Shown: positions 49,620 through 60,058 of the stretch, one piece after another
How the letters are laid out: every line of letters begins with the position of its first letter
Numbering within the stretch: position 1 is the stretch's first letter
DNA from: Hippophae tibetana
Taxonomy: Eukaryota; Streptophyta; Magnoliopsida; Rosales; Elaeagnaceae
DNA length: 64,000 nt
Assembly: GCA_037013495.1 (NCBI GenBank)
Contig: CM072811.1
Coordinates: 44,957,452-45,021,451 of the forward strand
Reading direction: 5' to 3'
Notes under the pieces: model-generated
What the model was told of the DNA's origin: nothing
The model's input: the letters and a program-made list of their open reading frames with translations, nothing else
Databases searched by the model: none
Position numbers and translations under genes: made by a program

Positions 49620-52084
49620 ACTGTGTTTAGTAGAAACAGGACAAGAAGATAGAGCAAGTGTACTTGAGAGTCTGAGACTACTTTCTCTCTAAGATCAGAG
49701 GGTTCGCGGCGGAGAGAGAGAGTATGGAAATGAAAGAGAAAAATTAGATCAATAGATAATTATTAGGTAAAAAGTTAATACAAGTGATGTTATTACGTGT
49801 AATATTAAATTTTAGTTTCTATTTATTTATAAAAATTGAATGTTTTAGCGTAAAAAATGATATCTAAGTAATATTAGAAGTATATTTTTTTAATAATTAT
49901 TAAATTTAAAATAATTATTTTTAATAATTATATAACTAGTTATATTTTTTTATAATAATAAGATTAATAACACTTAATTTTTAAATTATGAAATTAAATA
50001 TATTTAAAAAATAAAAGATTATTTATATCTCATTTGATATTTATGTGTCTAATTTTCACTTTTATTATATGCATATTTTGTGACAACAAACGTGTAAATA
50101 AATTATCTAAAATTGTAACATTTATCAAGTAAAAATATATTTTTTATTCACGTAATTACTAAATATTTGTGATACATAGGAAAAAAAATGATAAATCATC
50201 TAAAACCATAATTTTATAGTCCCACAAATCTCTTATTCTTGTAAGTGCCTAAAATATGCCTCTTATCATTTTATATAAACATCTTGATTTGTTAAATATT
50301 ATTATAAAAAATTTATAAAAACATCCTTAAATTTTAACTTCATTACTATTTTGTCTATAAAATTTAAATGCTCGTAATCTTTTTAAATGCAATCAAGTTT
50401 TGCAAACTCGAACAAACTACTAATACATCTCAATTTGATCAAATTTATGCTATTGAAATAGTGATAACAAGTAATAATGTTATATATCCAAATTATAATC
50501 AATATGTTTGAATTTTTTACTCATTAAAAGCCACAATGCTAAATGAATTTTTTTCTAGGGTAGTTTTACTTGTACACCAAATTTACATTGTTTCCCTTGG
50601 ATACCATCATGTATATTATATTAGAGACTATTTTTCAATACGTCTTTTGCACTCAATTTACGATATTAACTTTAAATAACCCCTTTAATTGCATACCATG
50701 TTTGGTTCTTTTTTTTCAAGAAATTTACTTAATTACCCCTAACTCATTGTGGTTTATATACATAAGGGCAATAAGGTATGTATTGCTTTTTTTTTTTTGT
50801 GAATTTTCTAGTTTTTTTATGTCCAAGATTTAAGGTTAAGTTTTTTAATTTGATGATTTTTGTGAAGTTCGAAGACCTAAAAAACTGTTTATCTTATTTA
50901 TAGAGTGAAAATATTATAAATTATAATTTGTAAACTAAGCACATATAAATGCTTAGCACGTGTAAGATAAAGTAACATAGGTGTAAAATAGGTATTTTGC
51001 ATAAAAATAAATTAAAAAATCTTATTTAAACGAAGAGTTACACCCCTTTTTATTAGGGTTTTTTGTTTGAGGATTACGTGGCAAGATCAGGAAGAACGAA
51101 GGTGACAAAACAAGCAATGTTTGACGAGAACAAATGACATTTCTCACTTGTTACGTGGCCTCATTTGATTTTAAAATTTCTTTAAACTCCCTTCTTTGGT
51201 TGGAATATAATGGCTTGAAATAATTACGGCTTCAAGAACAACACGTAATAATATGAATGATTGAAAGAAGACGATGGTTTAAAGCAATAAATAAATAAAT
51301 TTGGAGCTTATTTGTTGCCAAAATGGTGGTGAAAGATGGGGACTTTGTTCACTTAGCAATAAATTTTTAATGACGCAACCTATCCTTTATGAGTCATGTG
51401 ATTTGCATGTGTTGAAAATTTTAACATTTTGAAATGGCAACAGGAAATTGAATTTATACGTTCATTTTCTCAATTTAAGGACCCTAAATATACAAATGAA
51501 AACGAAAGACTTCTGTACTTTTTCGTGAAGAAGGGGACTTATGCATCGGCAAACCTTTCTGAAAATGCATTTTGCCTATATTTGAACACTGTCACAGGCT
51601 AGCTCAGGAAGCTGATCTCGTATCTTTGATGAGAATGTTCTTTGAGCCTAAACCAGTTGCTTGTTGCTAAATGGTTTCATCAAGAAAGTCCAATATGAAA
51701 AATAAAATATAAGAGGAGCTTTCTGCCTATAATATATACGGATGTGGTGTACAACACAAATCCACAAAAAGAAGTGGGGCAGGAAGCAACATATCATTGT
51801 GAGCTTTCCATTAGTACTGTAGTAAGCAAATCATAACGCAATACAGTGATCAAATGCTTGGTGAGTAATAAATCAATTCTATTGGATTTCTATAACAACT
51901 GCGGACAAATCATGTTCTGTCCCATTGCTTTTGTTGGTTATCAACACTACCAGTCCAGACACAAGTTGGACAGAACTTGCATCCGATTTTGTTGAAATGC
52001 AAGCAGAAGCTTAGACCCAATACAGTTCATCAGAGAATCTCTGAGCCTTTAGCATGTCAAATTCAACTAATTGGTTCAAAAGTG
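49620..52084. other. HISN1 upstream region and intergenic DNA
   Basis: The first 150 bases hold the HISN1 5' leader and core promoter, with a GA-rich run near 49709-49740. The remainder is AT-rich without recognisable genes; frames such as 50570-50833 have no family features. The end nearest 52084 should contain the 3' untranslated region of the ankyrin gene. Confidence 0.55.
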
Positions 52085-55000
52085 TCACCCTTCAAGCATG
52101 GCCTTGGCAGCATCTATGAGTATAGGTCTAATATCATCAGAAGCTCGACCAAGAACCGTGTATCCTTCCTTGTCTTCCACATCAACATCTGCTCCATGCC
52201 TTATTAAGAGGAGAGACGCCTGTAAACCGCACACAAAAAATCACAAAGATCTTGAGAAACCTTGAATTCTACCATAATCATGCTGGGAGTGTTAAAGAAG
52301 GACATGCACATCAGGAGATTCAGGACAACACATTTAGAAAGATCAGTCAAAGTATGTGACGAAGGAAATACACAGGCTAGTCTTATACGATGGAAGATAT
52401 AAATGTCACTTTTTATTATCATCTTTCCATATCTCTCCTCATCAAGAACCTCTTTTACCATTATCATTAATACAACAATCCTTTTATATTTCTTCCTTTC
52501 ATACCAAAAAGCAGATGAAAAAAGAAAACACAGAACATTTCCGCAGCACATTGAAGCTCAACCAGTAATTAAAGAGATTTTAAAAAGTGTACTGACTTCA
52601 AGCCTCATGGAACATGGCATTAAAATTCACCATCGGCTTACATCGTTTTTTAAAACCAAAAATATTTCCTAACAACCTTAGCAAAACAATTAATATCATC
52701 TCAGTTCATTACATGCATTAAGAAACATCACCATGCCTAGAGATCCAGGAAGATTATCCCAAAAGATAGGAATTAGGAAGGCATTGAGAAACCTCAAGTC
52801 AAGATATGCTTAATTGCTTACTGTGAAAAGCATAGATGATTTTTAAATTAGAAAGTTCTCAGTTAACATACAAGGCAGCCACTAAATCGGGCAGCATAAT
52901 CATATAATCCTGATAATCCTGTCACACATGAACGGAGTTTGAAAAAGAAGGAAGGAAACCAAGTTAGGCTGCAGCGAGTAGATGTACACAGCAGCTCAAA
53001 CTTAACTGGATAAGGGAAACAAAGTATTACTTATAACCTATTCAGGAACAATATACAAATATATATATATATGGAGTTTGAAAAAGAAGGAAACCAAGTT
53101 AGGCTGCAGCGAGTAGATGTACACAGCAGCTCAAACTTAACTGGATAAGGGAAACAAAGTATTACTTATAACCTATTCAGGAACAATATACAAATATATA
53201 TATATATATATATGATCGACTTTTTGTACAAAATATGGAAAGTGAAAGTAGTGATATGCATTTGCTAAAACTAATTTGATTATAAAGCCTATGTAAACTA
53301 GAAAATCTTTTCCTAATTCCGTAACAAAGAAGATAGGTTGCACAACCAACAATGAGAAACAGAGATATCTTTTTCATAAGCACAAGTACATGGTAATATT
53401 ATTAAATGCGCTCTGTCGCCACACCTCCAACCAAACCTACCTCTTTGTTATGGAAAATCACTGCATTCATAAGAGGAGTCTGACCAGCTTTATCAACAGC
53501 ATCAACCTCTGCTCCTTCCTCAATTAGAAATTCACACAATTGTGAGTTCCCAGTGCTAGCTGCTCTATGCAATGGGGTGCAACCCACCTGAGAAAATGCA
53601 GGTCATGTAAATAATATGCAAAAACAGTGCAAAAAAAAAAAAAGACAAAATGAAGAGTAGTTACAAGAAAAAAAAACATTAAGGGGAAAATAATAGAATA
53701 ATTGATGTAAAAGTAACAAGCCTTGTCTTTTAAGTTGATATTAGCTCCATGTGAGATCAAGGCTTCAGCAATCTTCAACCATCCCTTGCTGGCAGCATAG
53801 TGAAGAGCAGTTCGACCACCATCATTCTTTATATTAACATCAGCTCCTGTTAAGAGCAAATAAATGAGTCAATGAATTGACGGCAAATTTTCAATCTCCT
53901 CACAAGTTAAACAAAGAAAACAAAAGGCATGTGCCTCTAATATATCTGGTAATTTTTAACAATATTATAAGTCAATATGGACCTTTTAAAATGCTCTCAC
54001 AAATCAAGACCATAAGATAAAGAAAATTAACATTGTGATATTCCAAAAGTTTTGCTATGAATTATCTGAATATATGTGCTCTGTGCATGCAAAAATTCAT
54101 AGCAATGACACAAAAGGGTGGACGATAGTTCAATGCAAGTCAATCAGAGATGCCTTGTCAAATAAAGCATCAAGACTAATTGACCAGGCCGAGTGAGCAC
54201 TGAATCTTTAAATGAGTATATTCCATGGGTATTCCCTTAAAGATAATTAACCAAAATTACAAGATAATTAAAGAGAGAGAATCACAATACTAAAGAAAGC
54301 CTATCTAAATGGATAAGTGATACATATCAGATAAAATCCAAACCCTATAAATATTCACATCACTCACTTCACATAACATAACTAATATTTCTATACAATT
54401 CTTATATTTTTTATAGACACCGAGAAAAGATCATAGTTCTTCATTCTCTACAGTTATTCATACTAACTTAGCTAGACAAGTACTGGATGACGATAAAATA
54501 ACAGATGCTTGCCACTACAAAAACCACACTCGTAAGTCATTTGAACAAAGTTTGCACGAATAGTCTAGAGTCGACCAACCTATGAGGCCCAAACATCATC
54601 CTAATGGCCACCCATCTTCGACTGCCTCGGGTCTAGCCAAAATGTCAGCAGGGGAGCCGGTCTGTTATTGATTACATAGAAGAATTTCAATAATTGAGGA
54701 CCAAAAATGACATGAAGGAGCCTAATCTTAGAAAGTTCTAAGTTTGAGAGAGCTTATAAAAAATCAAGTTGAAGTTAGAAATGTGAAAATCCTACCAGAG
54801 GCGGTCACTCTTGCTACTAGGTATGAAAACCAGCTTTTTAAATTTTCAAAAACTCCTTTCATGAAAAAACATTCATTGAATTCACCCTTGATAAATCCAT
54901 CTTCCCCAACTCGACAAATTCAATACCCAATAACCAACCCCAAAAAATGTTACTGATCAACAACTCAATGATAACTCTATGAAATTAATTTGGCCACTTT

Positions 55001-57553
55001 TGAACCACTTATTTGTTTTTTTTCTTCTTCTTAAATATCATGAATAAGGTTAATTTGTGTTTAATATAACAATATACGTGAAAAGACATTAAACAGGTTA
55101 AAAAAAGGGCAAAAAAATAGGACAAATTCAAGATCGACAAGGGGGTATATCCATCTAAACATTTGTAGACCAATTGAGGGTTCATCACTCGATCGATTGA
55201 CAATGATCGACAAAAACTAGATCGATTGAGCGGAAAGGATTTTAATGCGTCATCCTTGAATTGACTGAGAGCTCCGTAAAGCCATATGTGGTCAACAAAT
55301 CACACAAACGTAGAAAAATAAAACACCACTTACACAGAATTTCTCAAATTTACATCGAATTACCATGCAAACATGTCAGAATCCAATCTAGGCATCGAGA
55401 AACACAATGGGAACGCGATAACACACAAGGCAAGACACCAACAGTGCACCACATGATCAATCACCAAGTCGCACAAAACAAGTCGAACAACCTTGGGCTG
55501 CACATCCAACAAGCGTGAGACAATCAACCGTGATCCACCCCACACACACCGTCTCACCGCAGGCCCTCAATCCATACTTCATACCACTTCCTCCGTCAGT
55601 GCGTTCTTCTACCTTGCGTACAAATGCAATGGTTGTAACTCCCCACGAAAGGCATAATTCAAAAAAGCTCGCAATCTCACAAAGTGATGAGGCCACCAAC
55701 AGGCCATAAAGTAAAAATCACAATCAAAAGCACAAAATGCATTACATAAAGATGCAACATGCACATATGCACAATAAAACTGAAATGGAATCCCAACAAG
55801 TATCCACACTTGGGAGAAAAGTACATCAAATGAACTTAAGGAAAAGCATAAAAAATAAAGAGATAGCTTAAACATTTTTGCGGCCATCTACACATTGAGA
55901 TGTGCCCTCATCGGCTATAACGCATCCACTGTCTTCTTGAGGTCACCACCCTTTAACTGTCTTAGACCATCCCCCTCGTCCCAGTTAGAAGTCACTACAT
56001 CATATCTGGACGCATGTGCCTCCACGTTCAAAAAAATCCTCTCTAAAAGGGCTATGTCAAAAAATACAGGATGAAATCGTCTCGTTGTAGTCGCAAAACC
56101 ATGAGCCCAAACATCAAAAAAATCCAAGGCCAAAGCCTAGGATGCCTGATATTCGATAACTGTCATGCTCTAACAACTCTGAATTTGCTCCTGAGATGAT
56201 CTCTTAAGGGATAAATAATTGGCATTATTCACAATTGTCCGTAAGAGATAATTGAGAGAGAATCATGATCCTATAAAAAGCCTATCTAAATAGGTAAGGG
56301 ATATGTATCAAGTAAAATCTAAAACTTATATATATTTACATCACTCACTTCACACAACATGATTAATATATCTCTACACAATTCTTATATTTCCCATAGA
56401 AACTGAGAGACACCATAATTCTTCTGAATTCCTCTACAACTAAGTACCGAAGTGTTTTTGAAAAGACACCACATCGGTGTCCCAATTATCTTCCTATACA
56501 AGTTCCAGAGGATTGCTGCAAGATTGTACCGATGAAAAACGACATTAACAAATAATAAACCCAATTATCCCCTCTTTACTTGTCGTTCAATACATCATAT
56601 ATTTTCTAAGAGACTAAATAAAAAATAGGAGTTAATTTGTGAGAACATTTTAAGAGGTCCAGTACAGATATCTGTCCTTAATGAATGGTACTGAGCAATA
56701 GTTCCCTAATTTTCTTTGTTTGCAATCTCCAAAGATGCCAGCATAGATTTAGCTCTAATAAGCATGTCCAGAGATAAATGAATTTTTTTTATCATCTTAA
56801 TAAGGTATCAGAATCAAAATATGTTTCAGAAAGCACCAATATGATAATCAAGCAGTTAGAGCCGAACTTTTAATTAAAAAAAGAAAAAGAAAAAAAAAGT
56901 GGCTTAAGACAAACAGAGCACAAAAATGCAAATATCACCTTTGCTAAGCAAAGCATCAACTATTTCTGAATTCCCAATGCTAGATGCAGAATGAAGAGGT
57001 GCCCATCCTTCCTCATCTTTACTATTTATCACAGCCGCTGCTTCATCAGTAGCTAACATTATCTTCAACAACTGATTACCATACAGAATACAAAACAAAA
57101 ATTAAATTAAACTATGAATTTGTATAACTACGAATGAATTTAATCCTTCAGTACAACGTAAAATTCGAAACTAATGTAAAACTAAAGGTGCTATAACACC
57201 AATTGAAAGTCATAAATCTAAACAAAAACCTACAAATTCCCAGTTTCTCTTCTCTTTTCGCGTCCAATTATTTGGAAATTAGGACCACGAAGAACACTAG
57301 ATGCTATCAGTTTCCCGCATTTTTCCAGAAACTAATTAAAACAGATTATTAAAGAACGAATAGAAACACGGACCTCAAGGTGACCTGAAGAAGCAGCAAC
57401 ATGGAAGAGGGACCGACCGTCCTCGTTCCTCAGAGAGAGAGCTTTAGAGAGCTGATCGTTAGACATAGCTTTGAAAACTGAGGAATCTCCTGCCTCCGAT
57501 GCCTTGAAAAGATCTTCAGTTTTGAGCGGTGGAGAGTCGATTTCCATTTCCAT
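52085..57553 (-). CDS. Ankyrin-repeat protein, gankyrin/26S proteasome subunit 10 (PSMD10/Nas6) type
   Basis: Five exons: 57553-57374, 57071-56939, 53846-53722, 53587-53441 and 52219-52085. They give 720 bases and 239 residues, against about 240 in the Arabidopsis relative. PSMD10/Nas6 proteins are chaperones that hold the Rpt3 ATPase during assembly of the proteasome 19S base; the plant protein's role is inferred from family. After an acidic start (MEMEIDSPPLKTEDLF) come six ankyrin repeats: NEDGRSLFHVAASSGH (about 43), KDEEGWAPLHSASSIGN (78), NDGGRTALHYAASKG (111), GCTPLHRAASTGN (145), GQTPLMNAV (178) and EGYTVLGRA (210), ending AAKAMLEG. Borders are GT-AG except intron 3, whose donor is GC. 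Compared with the relative, one residue (Val) seems missing at the exon 4/5 junction. Intron 2 is over 3 kb because of a retroelement. Confidence 0.93.
52934..53213. repeat. Tandem duplication of about 139 bp in intron 4 of the ankyrin gene
   Basis: Copy 1 (about 52934-53071) and copy 2 (about 53073-53213) are nearly identical, both starting GGAGTTTGAAAAAGAAGGAA and ending in an (AT)n run. Visible differences are a 4-base GGAA in copy 1 and the AT-run length. The duplication is recent compared with the transposons. Confidence 0.95.
53588..53721 (-). other. GC-AG intron 3 of the ankyrin gene
   Basis: Exon 3 must end in ...GACAAG (DK) to join GTGGGTTGC (VGCTPLH). The bases after the exon are GCTTGT rather than GTTTGT, while the acceptor is a normal AG. 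No GT near by keeps the frame. GC-AG introns are about 1 percent of plant introns. Confidence 0.75.
54201..56438 (+). mobile_element. Ty3/gypsy deletion derivative in intron 2 of the ankyrin gene
   Basis: Two direct repeats of about 250 bases (about 54201-54452 and 56180-56438) share blocks such as AAAGCCTATCTAAAT, CATCACTCACTTCACA and ACAATTCTTATATTT, and flank 1.7 kb. The internal DNA keeps a plus-strand gypsy-type Gag fragment at about 54655-54956 (SVIDYIEEFQ, then LRELIKNQVEVRN and LPEAVTLATRYENQ) with stops. No protease, RT or integrase is visible. It is therefore an LTR element that lost most of gag-pol or was non-autonomous. Ends are approximate, and no PBS or target-site duplication was established. 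Orientation is opposite to the host gene. Confidence 0.72.
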
Positions 57554-59022
57554 ATAGAACGAAAGATTGACCAGAAACGTTTGGGTTTTTTAGAGGCTTT
57601 TGAGCAGTATCAGGAAAAGCTCCTCCGATGCATTTGAGTAATTTGACGATCAATGATGGTTCGAGATGGCCGAACCGCTTATCTCCGGTTTATTTAAAAG
57701 GGAAAAAAGGGAACTAATTATTTAAAATATTATTCAAAGACTGCTTGAGATAAGATGCATAACCCTAACATATTTTGTGGGTCCATTCAAGCAAATATCT
57801 ATAACACTCAAAATTCATGGAAGTCGTACGATACAACGACTCCTTTGTTTGGAAAGGGTAAATATTAAAAATATTCTTCAAATTTGTCTTTTTCAGGAAA
57901 AAATATTTCTAAAGATATTTTAAATTTTTCTAAATTACTGAATTAACATTTAAAATTTATAAAATAAAAAAAAATTCTTTATTTATTATAATTAAAAATA
58001 AAATTTATAATAAGTGAATAAATATATAATAATTTAATATTTTATTTAAATTAAAGATAATCATAAAAATAACTTCATATTATTATTTTTTTAAAATTAA
58101 TAAATTATATTATTTATTATTTATGTTAATTTTTTTAAATATTTATCGTTGGGATATGTTATATAAATTTTTTCTCTTTAGAAAAAAATTAATAAAAAAT
58201 AAAAAAATTATTTTTTAATTCACTTAACTTAACTAAAAAATTAAATATTATTCATGTAATTAAAAAATTACTTTTAATTCAATATGTATTTGTAATAATT
58301 TAATAATTTATTATAAAATAAAATAATTATAATTTATCCAAATAAATTAACCTATAAATACTAATTTTTATTGTTTTTAAACTTTTGTAAATTAGTTTAA
58401 CTTTTTATTTCATTACACATGTGATTCATATATGATAAATCTAATTAAAATTAGCATTTAAACTTTTTAAGAAAATAAATAATTAAATAAAATAATATTT
58501 TTAAAATTTATAACAATACAAATAATATCCGATAATATTGAATATGATTCAATAAACAGAATTAGATATTGAACGGATACAAATAACTATAATTTTATTT
58601 CAATGAAGTACAATTAAATAAAGTTGATGCAAAATAATGAGCTAAATTTTTAGGTGATATTTTTAGAGTATAAGTTTTATGAGGTATTATTTTTGTTATT
58701 TTCTTAAAAATTAAAAGTTAACACCTTTACTATATGTAATTATTTAGAATAAATAATAAAAATTCATTTAATAAAACAGCAAGGAGGATGCCAAAGACTT
58801 AATTAAGGTTTTGATGGAATAATCCAAATTCTATACTATTAATTGAGTCATTAAAATCATGGATGAAGTAAACAACCAATTATCTTATTTTAGCATTATC
58901 AAAGTTATATGGGTGCTTAGAAAGATCAACTTTATAACTCATACAATCGTCCAAAAAAAAAACTTTACTTTAAGATTTAGAAGGATTTTTTCAAGCACAA
59001 GATATTCTCTTGACAGATATAG
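57554..59022. other. Ankyrin gene upstream region and AT-rich intergenic
   Basis: The first ~170 bases are the likely 5' leader and core promoter of the ankyrin gene; a TTTTAAATAA on the minus strand near 57695-57705 may act as a TATA element. The rest is AT-rich with no gene seen. Confidence 0.5.
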
Positions 59023-59206
59023 TGTTAATAAATAGTATATTAGTTGTATGCAACTAATATACTTTATAAGCTGTATATTAGTTGTATGCAACTAATATAT
59101 CTTTTCTTAAAAGTACTTTTAGGAAAAGCAGATTCTTTTTATTCTATATTTATACATGTATTGAACTTCATTATTTTGTACATTGTAAATACATTAAGTG
59201 AATTCA
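59023..59206 (+). repeat. 5' LTR of copia-4 with two hairpins
   Basis: About 184 bases, short for a copia LTR. Contains two near-identical inverted repeats at about 59036-59061 and 59073-59098. Each has arms ATATTAGTTG and CAACTAATAT around the loop TATG. The right end just before the PBS reads ...GTGAATTCA. Confidence 0.7.
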
Positions 59207-59209
59207 ATT

Positions 59210-59221
59210 TGGTATCAGAGC
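59210..59221 (+). other. Primer-binding site of copia-4 (initiator tRNA-Met)
   Basis: TGGTATCAGAGC, the full canonical complement to initiator tRNA-Met, a few bases after the 5' LTR. Confidence 0.95.
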
Positions 59222-59269
59222 AGGAAAGAAACAAAAAAAAACACATTTTACCGGTTTCTGAATAGAAGC

Positions 59270-59715
59270 GCCGCCAAGCGCCTCCGTATTCTCGCACTAT
59301 TTAGCTCGCGCTGCAGGTGCAGATCTGTCGTCCACCCGCGCTGTCCAGTCCGCGCTGTTCAAACCGGTGTCATTCACCGTGCAGCCCCAAGTGCCGTCGT
59401 TCAGCCCCACGCCGTCAGCTTGCGATCCTGCGCGCAGTTCAGCCTCGCGCAGCCCCAAGCGACGTTCAAGCCCCGCGCAGCCCCAAGCGTCGTTCAGCCC
59501 CGCACCCCTGCACGCAGTTCAGCCACACGCCGTCAGCTTGCGACCCTGCGCGCAGTTCAGCCACGCGTAGCCCCAAGCGATGTTCAAGCCCGCGCAGCCC
59601 CAAGCGCCGTTCAGCCCCACACCCCTGCACGCAGTTCAGCCCCGCGCCCTTGCGCGCCGTTCAACCCCGCGCCCCTGCGCGCCGTCCAGCCCCCTGCACA
59701 ACGTCCAGCCGAAAC
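59270..59715. repeat. GC-rich tandem-repeat array in the copia-4 leader
   Basis: About 445 bases of very GC-rich sequence in an AT-rich window. Short modules such as GTTCAGCCCCGCGC, CCCCTGCGCGC and AGCCCCAAGCG recur many times, and a higher-order unit of roughly 120 bases (with CCGTCAGCTTGCGA) repeats at about 59407 and 59530. It is open in three overlapping plus frames, giving Pro/Arg/Ser-rich peptides, as expected of a stop-poor GC repeat. I do not call a protein. Confidence 0.85.
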
Positions 59716-59829
59716 CTGGTGTGTAGTTTCTTAAATTTTTTTTTAAGTTTCAAAATGCTTGGATGCAGTTGTAATTTTCAGAGTTTTAATTATCAGCCAT
59801 TGCAGTTTCTTTAATTTTCAGAGTTTTTA

Positions 59830-59990
59830 AACCCTAGCCCAGTTCAGCCCAACCCGAGCCCATCAGCTCCTAGCCCAGTTCAGCCCAACCCGAGCCCATC
59901 AGCTCTTAGCCCATCTGATCCAAGCCCATCAGCTCCTAGCCCATCTACTCCAAGCCCATCAGCCCAAACATTCAAACAGCCCATTTATCA
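59830..59990. repeat. Pro/Ser-type tandem repeat before copia-4 gag
   Basis: Repeats of about 30-36 bases with core AACCCGAGCCCATCAGCTCC, with AGCCCA at many phases. Not in frame with the gag ATG and without an ATG of its own. Confidence 0.8.
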
Positions 59991-60058
59991 GCCCAACCCG
60001 TAAAAAAAAAACCAAAATTTTTATTCCGCTGCACAATATACTTTTTATTATTATTTCA

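Noticed and set aside
55360..56133. Several minus and plus frames of 60-92 codons in intron 2 of the ankyrin gene
   Set aside because: They overlap each other on both strands and lie inside the LTR-flanked derivative. None matches a known domain.
59198..59814. Overlapping plus frames of 178, 165 and 67 codons in the GC-rich leader
   Set aside because: Three frames of the same tandem repeat are open at once, which is what a stop-poor GC repeat gives. The peptides are Pro/Arg/Ser low complexity, and the region lies between the PBS and gag of copia-4.
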